Positions 47,919 to 60,057 of a DNA stretch of 64,000 nt are shown piece after piece. The number at the start of each line of letters is the position of its first letter. Position 1 is the stretch's first letter. The notes below the pieces were generated by a model that was not told the origin of the DNA, did no database searches, and was given only the letters and a program-made list of their open reading frames with translations. Origin of the DNA: Paraphysomonas bandaiensis (Eukaryota > Chrysophyceae). The stretch covers positions 186,001 to 250,000 of the forward strand of contig CBFFRP010000119.1 in NCBI GenBank assembly GCA_965644295.1, written 5' to 3'. The position numbers and the translations under genes are program-made.

Positions 47919-49770
47919 ATTTGCACTACAAGCAGAGGACGTATTTATAATCAGTGACCTTAATGCGTGTTGTGTATGCATATATACACACACAACTCCA
48001 GCCATAGTCATATGCAGACAGCAGCTATACACATATACGGCGATATACGACAGTGTACAGCTCAGGCTGTGCCACTGGTAACTAGGAATACTGCTGTACT
48101 CTGTACTCTGTACTGCTGTACTCTGTACTGCTGGTATACCGCACCACTTAGCTATCTATCATATGGCGAAGGAATACAGTGTATATAGAGCGTATCCTCT
48201 ACCTCCTGTTGTTATACATATATACATACATACATCTACATAGATATCATCCACTGCATGCATCCAGAGCAAGTAACGGCAAACACAAGAAAACATATCA
48301 CTTGCTCGTAGAGTGTGCTGCAATGGTATTTCTTCCGAAGTTTAATTGGCCCCAGAGTGCCTCCCATCTCCCTATGTGAAACAGCAAGTACTCATACGTC
48401 TCATCTTCGGCATTCACATGGACGCCATTGTGCAGCCAGACGTATACCAGTACGAGCAAAGGTGGAGTGACTGAGACACACCCTGCACAGCGAAGATTCT
48501 TTTCTTGTCTGTTCTGCTCCCTCCAGATGATGATTCATTGGGCCTCATCACTGATCTCATGACTGTGGTGGTGAGGGACCGCGCATTGATAGTGCTTTAG
48601 TGTCGTCTTCAAGATATCGGACCTCAAAAGATCTTATGCAACATTAGGCTGAATCCTCACATATTCCATGTCTCATGCGAGGTCTATATCCTGTACCATG
48701 ACCACGTTTCCGCTGCCACTTGGTCTTCATCTTAGGAATTAGCGCTTCTGGACCTAGAACAGCTACTGCGCTTGTTATTCTATTTGTTAGCCTTGATTTA
48801 TGTTATTCCCAGAGAAATGCACTAGAAATATATCTAATCGATATACACTACTACAATTCTAACAATGATCGTTGTACTCTGCATACTGATGTGTATTTAT
48901 AGGAGTATATAGCCAGATACTGACGTTGCAGCATGTATGTTCTGCATGAATACATATTGTAGGTGATACGGTGCTTCGTGGTCAGTGTTGTTTAGTTGAC
49001 CAATTACTTGGGTACTGGCAAGGTGACTTTATTAACGGTAGATTTTGCGTGTTATTACTTATATTGGGTTGTCGTATATAAAGAAGTGAAGTGTGGCTGA
49101 TAAAATTTAAAGAGTAAACAGTTCCAATTGTTAGTAATAACTCATGGTTATATGAATGAAAAATATCTCAAGATATGTCTATTATAGCGAGGAGACTTAC
49201 TTAAAATCACTATTATTTCAACTCTAAGACTTTAACATACAACAATACTACTTTCACTTAGACGTAGATAATTACTTCCATTTGGTAATATCTTACATGT
49301 CGTGAATAGTACTATATACTACAGTACTTCAATTTTTACCTATTATCAGTATCCAATAATGATAATTGCAATTGTTTGACCAGCATCCTAGTATTGGCAT
49401 TGCAATTAATTTACGATAATGCTGAAACAAAATCTCATCCCAAAGATGCCAATTTTTACACAGAAACATCAACATTTCAAGATGACTAACTGCTTGAGGA
49501 ACTCAGTCGTAACTATCTTAGCACTTCTAACTAACCTCTCAAGAGCATTGGTAGTGATATACAAACAATTTAATGCTGGCAGTTTGGTGCGTTCTTTCTT
49601 GTGCTTTTGGATGTCTTTAAGTAAAAACGAATGCCGTCATCATCCTCTTTCTGTTCATCGAATTCACCTTCATCTGTGCATTTATCAAAAAGCGTTGCAT
49701 CTGTGCTTTTTCAGCGTGGTTCGGTTCTGCTTCTATACAATGCTAAATCTTGACTACTGCTTTTTCGAAA
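47919..49770. other. 5' flank of mS33 and unassigned DNA with possible decayed coding
   Basis: Positions 47960-48180 contain the 5'-island motifs (CTGCTGTACTCTGTACTGCTGGTATACC, with GGTATACC at 48133-48140). A GC-richer patch at about 48390-48610 has two short frames (MDAIVQPDVYQYEQRW and LFLSVLLPPDDDSLGLI) that look protein-like but cannot be joined into a gene. The rest is AT-rich. Confidence 0.4.
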
Positions 49771-50140
49771 CCCTCAACAAAGTCGGACTCGCACCTTTTC
49801 GTGGTGTTCTGGGGGATAAGAGTACCGGAGAGATTCTCTCTGGGAAACTAACGTGAGCCGCAAACATAGTCAGCAGATATTGTTCTGCCCACTCATAGCC
49901 AAATGCTTGTGTGGTACAAGGGACACTAATAAGTGTCACTTGTGTAGACGTCTTTGGGCCCTGACAAATAAACAGGCATCCGGGAATGGGCCCACCTCAA
50001 GGGCATCCGGGACAGGGCCCACCAGAAGGGTAACCGGGGTATTGGGCTGCCTGCTGAAGTTAATCATCCGGGATGTTCACCTTAAGAACTCAAAACACCT
50101 GAAGTCAGCAGATGTCAGGTATATCAACATTCTGCTTGCT
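49771..50140 (+). repeat. Repeat S, copy 4, with a 27-bp minisatellite
   Basis: Opens AACAAAGTCGGACTCGCACC and includes GTGGTGTTCTGGGGGATAAG, as in 19918. At 49975-50053 it holds about three imperfect 27-bp units (GGCATCCGGGAATGGGCCCA / GGCATCCGGGACAGGGCCCA / GGTAACCGGGGTATTGGGCT). Copy 3 has one unit and copy 1 only a trace, so unit number varies between copies. It ends with GAAGTCAGCAGATGTCAGGTATATCAAC. Confidence 0.75.
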
Positions 50141-51820
50141 CCCTGCGTTTGCTTTGAGTGATTGATGCTGAGTATGAGTTCACATTATTCGGTATCTGTG
50201 TGGCCAATGACCGAGGTAATGCGTCAAACTTTCCTCATGGATGCATGGCAATGGCAATGATGTGCTTAGACCTGTCATGTCTTCTCACACGTCTACTGCC
50301 TAGTCTTGGTTTCTCCTGACCCAGGTCATTGAGATTATATCAAGGCTCTGGCACTGTTCTCCAAGCAGTGTCAGGTACATTTGTGGTGCTTTTATGTTAT
50401 TCTTGCTTAGTAGGTTTTCATCCGAGCGGGGAAGGTGCACGGTTTCCTACTAGTGTAAGTCACTCGGGAGAAGAGTGCAAGGTGGATGCATGTGCTGGAC
50501 GAGTGCACACAATGGAGGGAAGACATTGGAGTCGGCTTGAATTTGTAACAGATTTTGGTAGATGTCTGTTTCATGCGTCAGTGTGCAAAATTGCACCAGT
50601 GAGACCGCTTCGTGACCGTGGGAGGACCCGGCGCTATAGAGCTACTTTATTCTCCCTTCCAGACTACCTGCTGCTGTGAACACTACCTTGAAGAGGGCCC
50701 TAAAGATCTGCCGCATATACAGGAGACATATGCCGAAGACACCGACCGCAAGGTGTTTGTGTTAGGACAAGTAGATTGGGCAGGAGCGTATGATCCGGCT
50801 TAAACACGCAACTCGTCGTATGCCCATGTAGCTAACTAAATCGTGTTGTATAGTTGAGCACTTGTCGGTGCATGCAATAGTAACTAGATGAGAGTCATGT
50901 TATGCATAGTGTCGCGCGAGTTGTTAGGTTGGTCGCGGCAACGCACAAGCTTGCGCTTCTTAATAATCAGATTTTCAATTATCTTTTTCGAAATGCACCC
51001 AGGTATCTGCACCCAGGTAGAATTCATCCCCGGGTACTCACAAATTAATCATCAAATTGCACCCGGATATCATCCAGATGAAGCTGTTCTTCGCCGTCTG
51101 ATTCAAAAGTTTACTGACGATGTTTTCTAAGTAAGACAACAGTGCCCATTTCCTGGTATAGCAGTATAGCATAGAAGCAGTTGTTGCACAACTTCTCCAT
51201 ATATCCAAACTGCAAACAACCATACGATTATAATTAATACTGATAAAATTGCTGTGTACATAATTTCAAATTCTTCTATGCTAACAGATAACGGGTTTGT
51301 ACCGACGGTCAGTAGCTAGACAGCTTAAGATGCTATAACATTAAGCCGCCAATTAATAGGCAGTTATCACTTTTAAAACTAATTAAACTAATTGAAAATT
51401 CAATAAATTGTTTCGCAACCTGGTTATTATTACCGCTGATGTTTTAATTTCTGTAATGTTGACAATATTTAGAAACAAATCACAAATATTATCGTATGAT
51501 AGGCAACTCTTACCATCTGTTGATACCACAGACAGATGAAGAAATTCTAGTTGTTCTATTGCTTACTAGCCCTATAGCAATATCATAAATTGGTAATATC
51601 GAACACTTATCTACAAAAGAGGCTATAAGCGACATTATAACAAATGAAATCGGTTACACAAAGCTCCTGGTCTACGTGTGCAATCAAGGAACGAGGAAGG
51701 TGTAAATATAACTGTATAAAACCACAAAAACAACTAAGAGGTTGATGTAGAAAATAGTACAATACTGTGCAAGTCAATGGCAGGCACACTCGACGATGAA
51801 TAAGTGGAAATACTAGAAGG
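50141..51820. other. Unassigned; GC-richer patch at 50300-50810
   Basis: Positions 50300-50810 have higher GC than the surroundings and open frames at 50329-50679 and 50612-50803. The latter ends D-R-K-V-F-V-L-G-Q-V-D-W-A-G-A-Y-D-P-A. These frames are not recognised and may belong to a decayed mobile element linked to the adjacent repeat S copy. The frame at 50888-51130 and the AT-rich remainder show nothing supportable. Confidence 0.4.
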
Positions 51821-53018
51821 TTAGATAGAAAATGACGCCAATTGTGATCCAATGTGTTCCACCAACAATGTCATTTCATGCAGCTGACGAAATACACAAT
51901 GAAAATGAGAAATCCGCAGACAGTAACACCACTACTCACCGACATATGCTCATAGCTTGGTAAATGAGTAAAGAGCGCAGGCATCAGTGCGCCGCTGCGA
52001 ACTCGGAGTGACAGAGTCCTTATAGCATGCAGTGTACGGAATAAGGTCTCATTGCAGAAGAAGGTTCCTATGTCGATTTCTAATCAAAACACAGCGCGCA
52101 AAAAAAATGTTCTGCCCGTAAAACGGAATTGCATACCTGCGTCCCGGCTCCAAACCTCAAGTAAGTGTTTCCTTAGCCGTAATTTTAGTATTCCTGCAAC
52201 ATATTGGTCAGATAAGTCGTTAAATGATTCACAATAAGTACACCTGGAATATTCTGAGATCGTAGCACCTCACCAGCAGACTTACATCTTATCTTCCCGT
52301 GGCGTGGATCGGTACACTGAACATCTAAGGCGTAAACAAGAGCCTCTTCCAGTGATAAGCGGCCCATATCAGCCGTTGTTGGTAATTGACACTCTGCTCC
52401 CGGCACTGCAGGGGTACCTAAACATCATCAAAGGTATCCGTGACGGAGCAGTTTGATGTGAATACCTATGTTCTCATCCGCATCAGTATTGCTCAAACAA
52501 CTCTCCGATATTCCATGACTGTTCAGGCTTCCATCAGCCTGGTGGTTAATACCGAAAGTTTCAAGCTTCAATCCCTTCGCAGAATCCTCCAACCCTAAAT
52601 GAAGCACAGCGTCGTAATGAACCGAGTCTCCACGATGCAGCATATCTGCAACGGAGCTACTTCCAGTACTATTTACAGGTAAGACGAGTCCTTCAAAACA
52701 AACACGAATATATTTCGCATTTTCAGTATGATGAGACTTGAAGTCAGTGCATTTCCCGTGTATGGAGTCAGCGACATCACCGGAGGGGTTCTGATCATAT
52801 CCACTGAACGGCTCAAAGCCTGTTACAAGAACTCTGGTTTCCTTAAGTGGAAAAGAGGCTGACTGGAACTGCATAGGTGTATAAAATATGAATCCAATAC
52901 AGAAGAGTCCAAACAATCCGCACACTGCCATCTGAACAGTGTGTGGTCGCCTGTTGAGTTTAACAGCACCTGAGGAGATCTCCTCATACTTGGGTGCATT
53001 CATGCAGCCTTCAATCAT
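51821..53018 (-). CDS. PGPEP1: Membrane-anchored pyroglutamyl-peptidase I (C15), 5 exons, about 331 aa
   Basis: Exons: 52445-53018, 52244-52417, 52137-52193, 51940-52067, 51821-51893; phases close to 332 codons. The C15 family removes N-terminal pyroglutamate from peptides. Visible: V-T-G-F-E-P-F-S-G-Y-D-Q-N-P-S, V-L-P-V-N, V-L-H-L-G-L, catalytic Glu in L-K-L-E-T-F-G-I-N, catalytic Cys in D-A-G-T-F-F-C-N-E-T-L-F, and catalytic His in F-T-H-L-P. Unusual points: an N-terminal extension of about 70 residues with one membrane segment (AVCGLFGLFCIGFIFY), so the enzyme may be a type II membrane protein; extra residues between the L-P-T-T strand and the Cys motif; and intron 1 of only 27 nt (52418-52444). 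The ATG at 53018 is the first in frame. Confidence 0.83.
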
Positions 53019-53498
53019 AATTAGGATGTGAGTTGATACCAATTAAAGTGTTCTTGTTGAGATATGGTAAAGAGTGTGTTGGACATATATAGAGTATACA
53101 TTGTATGCACTGCTGTATACAAGATGGGCCTGAGTGTACTTTTTACAAAACTATACACTGAAAATCTGTCTGACCCAATAAGATACGCTCCTAAGTTAGA
53201 TGTGGTTCACCTCCACTCAGCTTCAACATCGCAGAAGTGAGTGTGTGCACCAGATTCACAAGTACAGCAGCACTACAGATACGATATATGGTATACCATA
53301 TGCGCTGACGGGAAGAGATGTGCGGACAGGTCGGTATCGTTTTTTCGCGTTTTCTCATTTGAAGTTGAGGGGGAAGTGACAAAACGAAGTCTATTTATGG
53401 TTGTATGGATAATTAATGAACGAGTAATGTATGAAATATCTCGCAGGATAGATATAGTAACCGCATTATAGTATCACATCACCCGCTTACATTGAAAC
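53019..53498. promoter_or_regulatory. Divergent 5' region between pyroglutamyl peptidase and the SANT-like gene
   Basis: Contains GAGTATAC and CTGCTGTATAC at about 53092-53118 and the palindrome GGTATACC at 53290-53297. Promoter role inferred. Confidence 0.4.
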
Positions 53499-55769
53499 AT
53501 GGAACTGGCCATTAACTCCATGAAGAAATCATCATCCGTGGACGCAATCATGACGGATTCTATGCGTGAAGCTGCTCAGGAGGCCTCAATAGAAGATGGA
53601 GTAGCTAGTGGAGGGCCAGTTGCTTATAACAAACGAGAAATACGCAGAGGAAAATGGACACCAGAAGAAGAAGCTTACGCGAATCGGCTGATTGAAGAGT
53701 TTAAAGCGGGACTTTTACCGATCGCAGAGGGAACCACACTACGAACATTTTTATCGAAAGTTTTGCACTGTGATCCTATGAGAATAAGTAAGAAGTTTGT
53801 TGGAAGTAATTGTATTGGAAAGGTACACTTCGCCCGCTTTTTTGGGGGGTTGATTTGATTCCGTTTTTCGCAGCAAGTCTACCGGCAAAGACGACAAGAT
53901 ATTGATATGATATCTGAGGAGAAAATTGCGCGTAGCAGACGGGAGCTGAGGGAGCTTGAGAGAATGTATCTAGAGCGCTCTAAGCAGTCTAGCCATCAAA
54001 AGGCGTCTAAAAGTATAACTAGTTGGATTTTTCATTGTTTTTTTTAATTGCAGTTTTGCGCAGACAAAGGATCGAAATCCACTGACGCAGACAGTAAGCG
54101 CAAATCTGCGCAGAGTCCACCGAAGATTCCCTCAATGTATACTCAGGATCACCCGAGCTACTCGAGTGGGCAAATGGGCTATCCATCTATGCAGGAGTAC
54201 CCACAGTACCCTCCACCTTGGATGCCCGCGGATAGTCGTCAACATAAGCCGGCACAGTATATGGGAGGACCTCCTCCCTCAGCAATATATGGAGGCAACC
54301 CTCACGTTTTCACGGGGCAGCATTACAATTTGGCCCCTCCTCCTAGACCCAGTCAATATGGCGAATACTATATGCGTCACGTTTCTCAGCCCTCAGATCA
54401 CCAGCAGCCGCCATACCCGCCTCGAGACATGCGAATGTCTGGCGGAATGGGACAATACGGCCTTGCTCAGCACTATGCTTCCCAATCACGAAATCACCCT
54501 CCATTGCCTCCTCGTCAGGGACAGCATGACATGAGCCGTCCTGCGGATTATGCTCCCACAGGTGGTAATGGGGAAGGAAGAGGAGATACCTACCCTATGT
54601 ACAAATCATACCAGTCTTCCGGTCAGCTCTCTGCTTCAGATATTGACCTTTGCAACATGCTGCCTGACAGTTTTACGTCGACTTCCTCTCTTGATTTACT
54701 GGGCACACTTGCAGAGTTGAAACTTCCATCAGCAAAGAGTCTCGAAAATCTGCAGAATTACGGGATGGATATGGTACCCAGTGGAACGTCACTATCTGAA
54801 TGGTATGCTTTGCTACCGTCAGATAACCCATCAGCAGAACAGGATCGGCAAAATTCAACGGGTCATCAGCAGCATGGAGAACAAAGTGGTAAGGGTGGTA
54901 GTACTGGATCTACTCAGGATGGCGATTCCACAAGAGGATTCACCCAGAGCGGTCCCAATTCTAGTCATTCCCCGTCGTCCACCCATATTTCTGATAGTGG
55001 TGACAAGGCTGGGGCAGGCTCCCTCAAACATTCTCTGTCTAAAGAGCTAATTGCGGCAGCCGCAGCCGCTGAGGCCCAAGACAAAGTTCCTAGCAACGGT
55101 ACACACTCGCAACAACTAGGCGCTGAAGAGGGCAAAGACTCTCGAATCGGAAGTCCATCGACGTCAGATGCACCAGCAGCTGCAGTGAACGTATTCAGTC
55201 TTCCCCGCTCACGTCAGGTTTCTGGTTTCTCTGATACAGAGTCAAGAACATCTTCTATCAATAACTTCATGTAAGTAGCATATCTTGCATACCATTATGC
55301 ACTATTCGACATTTGTTGTTCCATGGATCTTTTTGTTATGGATTAATGCAGGATGCTAGTCGATACGGGCGCTATTCCTCGACCCGATCCCAAGGACTTG
55401 ATGTCTAGCATAGGAGTTTCATCCTCAAAAATTCCTGTGGACCAGCATGGCAGTCCGGATATATCTATCGCCCCTCCACTGTCATCCGTTGACGCGGACA
55501 ATGCAACCGACACCAAAGGAACTGTCGAAGTGAAGGAGACTGTCGCGCCAGTACATTCTCCGTCAAATCCTACCTCTGAGGCCCCCCAAGAAAGGGTCAC
55601 TATAGGCAGGACAGACTCTCAAGTCGGACTAAGTACGGATGAAACCCGCACTACATCACATGAACCTTCTCCCAATTCCGAAAGCACGAAGAAACGAAAG
55701 ATAGAAGAAGTAGATGGCCTTCCAGAGGTAGTGACCGCTGCTGTGCGGAGACCCTTCACATGCATGTGA
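53499..55769 (+). CDS. SANT/Myb-like domain protein with long disordered tail, 4 exons, about 695 aa
   Basis: Exons: 53499-53822, 53874-54012, 54064-55270, 55352-55769; phases close to 696 codons. The N-terminal region has a basic, Trp-containing helix (R-R-G-K-W-T-P-E-E-E-A-Y-A) like the first helix of SANT/Myb repeats, followed by G-T-T-L-R-T-F-L, H-C-D-P-M-R-I-S-K-K-F-V-G and I-G-K. I recall this combination from unannotated diatom, oomycete and brown-algal proteins; that is memory, not a search. Exon 2 adds a charged coiled-coil (R-R-Q-D-I-D..R-R-E-L-R-E-L-E). The long remainder is disordered: P/Y/Q-rich, then S/T/G-rich, with an Ala run (A-A-A-A-A-A-E) and a possible nuclear signal K-K-R-K. 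Likely a nuclear regulator; function unknown. Confidence 0.78.
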
Positions 55770-57051
55770 TGTTGTGGTTTGTCTCGCGGCACACTCAATT
55801 CGATTTTAATTACACTCTGTTCGCTGATGCATTATACGAATTAATTCTGCATAGCTGTGTTGTATGGATGTGATTTATGATAGCATGTTAACAATGTGTA
55901 AAGAATAATAGAGCTGATGAATAGTACTTTCATGTACATATATCGGACTGTAGTACCCTTTGTAAAGCGTGAATGCTATCAAACTGACATTTGCTTGTCA
56001 TTGTAGTTTAGAAATTGTAGAGTTATCGGTACAAGTGGAGCTGAAAGAAGTGCTTTACTTAGAAGTAGTATTGTAATGGTCAGTATAACGTCACACCATT
56101 TCTGAAAGCCATGCTCAGACGACATGACGAAAAAAAATACAACCTTCAAGTTAAATAATATACTACAGGTTTGCTGTTTCTATAATAAATTGGGGTCAAA
56201 CCTACATTTTTCTCAAGAAGAAAACAAACTAAACAACAGCACTAATCTCTAACCTACGCCCTGTAACCTACTAACTGATATAAGCAGCTTTTCATATCAT
56301 AAGTGAGTAGGAGTCTACTGTTAGTATTGAAGGACAAGTGTGTAAATCTATTTTATGCAACATCAGTACAGTAGCTAATTCCTTTTCCTCCAAAGAACAT
56401 CTGTAGAAATGACCTCCTATACGACCATTCTAAGATTGTTCTAATATCTGTATTTTTCAGACATTCACGATCGCATAAATAAGCATAATCTAGTATGAAA
56501 ACCCTATGAAGTAGGGAACTATCGCATATTATGCATTTCCCCATGCCTATCATGTGCTATAATTCACCTCTACAGAATATTCAAATAATTTTCTAGTATA
56601 ATGTATATAGATGTAAGAAATGCATTATTTTGTCTTCATTTACACGTACATGGTATAGTTGTTGCTTTGAGCTTATTGCATGTCAGATTTAGTCTATATA
56701 ACATAAGGAGAGTTCTAACTTTTTAACAAACTCACACCACCAGTATCAAACTAAAAATATACGTACACAAAAATGATGAAAATAAATGAAAATCCTTTCA
56801 ATTTTCCATTTCTTTCAACAACCATTCCGTTACGCTTGATATTTTGCCCTTGCAGTAAATAGAACTTACAGTACATTACATTTCTCTGTAAGCAGCATAT
56901 ATATGGCTAGTATAGTAGAATGTAATGCACTTGGAGCCGTGTTTACTAAGAGCAATATATATATGTCGTGAAGTGCTAGAGAATAGTTGAAAGAAAAGGA
57001 TATTTGAAAAATTGTTTATTGATTATCACCATTATTTCATTCTATTATATA
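55770..57051. other. Convergent-gene gap, nothing recognised
   Basis: AT-rich, and no frame here has recognisable features. Confidence 0.5.
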
Positions 57052-57545
57052 TAGGTGACCGCACAAATACATCTTACTGTGAAACCAGCGTGCCTATGGA
57101 AGTATTCGACACTTGCAGATACTATCGAGAATTACTCAACCATGAAAGAAAAGATAGAAGTAAAGCTCGAAAGTCTGCTGTCGAATATAAGGTGCACGGC
57201 ATTCACCAACTATTGCTGTGTGGTAATTATTCTGTGCATTGATCTAGGAGTATCAAGAACTGCAGTCTGAGGATCATTATGGAACTGTGTTTCAATTAGA
57301 AAAAAGGAAATACGATCATCATCAGTGTTCGAGGTAAGAAATATTTAATATATATTTATAAATTTCATGTTTTTTATAAATTCTTTTGATCCCTCAGTCT
57401 GGAGAATCCACTGGAAGGGCAGTATTGCACAGGGCCTGGTAACCATTAATGGTAATACCATCATAATTGCCGGGAGCTAGACTACCATTAATGGGCCATT
57501 AGTGGTAATCACGCCCTGGTATTGCATACTTACAGACTAAATCTT
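57052..57545 (+). pseudogene. SKA1 3'-end duplicate, internally deleted, interrupted by a MITE
   Basis: Matches 59449-59990 of the intact SKA1 gene: GACCGCACAAATACATCTTACTG, CACTTGCAGATACTATC, GATAGAAGTAAAGCTCGAAAGTCTGCTG, the intron and exon 3 region, and the start of exon 4. Two internal deletions are visible. One removes about 65 bp before CACTTGCAG. The other removes the first intron with flanking exon sequence between AAGAAAAG and ATAGAAG. A 89-bp MITE with target duplication interrupts exon 4, after which similarity soon ends. No 5' half of SKA1 is present. Confidence 0.88.
57430..57518. mobile_element. MITE, 89 bp, hAT-like 8-bp target duplication
   Basis: The termini are CAGGGCCTGGTAACCATTAATGG and the near-inverted ..GGTAATCACGCCCTG, flanked by GTATTGCA on both sides (57422-57429 and 57519-57526). 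The intact SKA1 paralogue shows the uninterrupted site at about 59961-59968. The interior is nearly palindromic around ATTAATGG. No coding capacity. Confidence 0.9.
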
Positions 57546-57817
57546 GTAATCTAATCGTCCGTAGTACAGTGTACTGTTACCTGTTAACTTGCTTGTACGT
57601 AATTATTTAACGATATGGTAGATGGTGTGCTATTTCTATATGATACTACCATCATTTCATCGATTGCATTACATGTGATTACGCGATTACTAATTAGTTA
57701 GAAAGTGAACTGACCACTTGATTAAGTAAAAATTGATATCATTAACATACATGTATCATACACCACAAGAAAAAGATTGCTGCTTCTATGCTCTGCACTT
57801 GGTAATAAGCATTAAGC

Positions 57818-58704
<887 letters not shown>

Positions 58705-59127
58705 TATATCTGAACACTGCAAACACCCTCATTAGGGGATGATAAGTACATGGGGAGGGAGGAAGAATCTACCTGATATGTGATGTCTCTCTTAATCTCT
58801 TGCGATGGTTATATATGTGCTCTATGCGGGTGTGAATATCTAGAGCTGCTGGGCTGCGTGCAGATGCGTGCCTTTGTGCGCAGTATTCTTCACACATGTA
58901 TGTGTACATGATCGTTTCTAGTTTAAACATTTGAATTTATTTTTTTGAAAGGGAGCGTATCTTTAAGAGATATATATTTCAGTTTGTTTTGTTAGGATAA
59001 CTAGCCGTTGTGAGATAAGAAATACTCATAGGCGCAGTAACCAAATGACAAGACAAGTTCAGATAATTGCTTCATTACCTGAAGGGGCAGTTAGCACTGT
59101 CTTGTAATAGCATAGTTAGCATTAATC
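58705..59127. promoter_or_regulatory. Divergent 5' region between PCNA and SKA1
   Basis: A 423-bp head-to-head region. It holds CACACATGTATGTGTACATG but none of the GGTATAC words seen in the other divergent gaps. Both products act in the dividing nucleus, so a shared cell-cycle promoter is conceivable, but no E2F-type site is obvious. Confidence 0.3.
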
Positions 59128-60057
59128 ATGAGCGAACAGCTTGTAAATGACTTTAAAAGAATGGTATCAGTGATTGAGAACGAAACTCAAGCATTGAAAT
59201 TTTTGTCAAGTATGCGAGGGGCAGCTCACAGCCGCTGCCCTGATGACATCAAGGCAAAACTAAAAGAAATTGAGGGTGTCGTATCCAGTCTTGAGAATAA
59301 TTTGGGCGACTTAGATGAATTTTTGGATACTGAGCTTCAGTCTATAAGTAGGCTTCAAGAACTGGAAGAAGTCGGCAATGAACAACACAAAGATATTATG
59401 GAAGTTAAAAAGAATATTCCCAGTTTTTTTAAGCCATCTGTGTTGAGTGACCGTACGAATACGTCGTACTGCGCAACCAGCGTGCCTATGGACGAATTCG
59501 ATGACAGTATTATAGAGAAGGCGGAGTTCGAAGCTGTGCCGAAGAGTACTCGCAGTCGATTGACACTTGCAGATACTATCCAGCATTACGCAACCATAAG
59601 AAAGCTTTATGAGAGAAAAGAAGAGGTAAAGAAGAAGATGTTACTCAATATTATCACATTGCTTTTGCGGTTAGACTGTTGCGTCTTGGAAAGATAGAAG
59701 TAAAGCTCGAAAGTCTGCTGTCGAATACAAGGTACACGGCATTCACCAACTATTGCTGTGTGGTAATCATTCTGTGCATTGATCTAGGAGTATCAAGAAC
59801 TGCAGTCTGAGGATCATTATGGAACTGTGTTTCTATTAGAAAAGGAAATACGATCGTCATCAGTGTTCGAGGTAAGAAATATTTAATATATATTTATAGT
59901 TTCATGTTTTTTATAAATTCTATTGAACTCTCAGTCTGGAGAATCCACTGGAAGGGCAGTATTGCATACTTTACGATCTCTTCACAGACTGAAGCTGGTA
60001 CGGGCCAATGGTGAGAGTACTTACATTCTTGTGAAGAATATTCCTAAGTCGACATAG
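59128..60057 (+). CDS. SKA1: SKA1, spindle and kinetochore-associated protein, 4 exons, 253 aa
   Basis: Exons: 59128-59625, 59675-59731, 59788-59871, 59935-60057; phases close to 254 codons. SKA1 is the microtubule-binding subunit of the Ska complex, which couples kinetochores to depolymerising microtubule ends. The N-terminal half is heptad-rich helix (I-K-A-K-L-K-E-I-E-G-V-V-S-S-L-E-N-N), the part that bundles with SKA2 and SKA3. The C-terminal winged-helix domain starts at A-E-F-E-A-V-P-K-S-T-R-S-R-L-T, the family's E-F-x-x-[I/V]-P-K-Y-x-x-G-R-[L/M]-T pattern, and ends G-R-A-V-L-H-T-L-R-S-L-H-R-L-K-L-V-R. Without splicing exon 1 would end early at 59697. A partial copy lies at 57052-57545. 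Confidence 0.85.

Noticed and set aside
50329-51130. Three successive open frames as one gene
   Set aside because: They are in different frames without supportable splice sites, are unrecognised, and lie beside a repeat S copy.
54166-54534. Alternative frames inside the SANT-like gene
   Set aside because: Shadows of the Pro/Tyr/Gln-rich coding frame.
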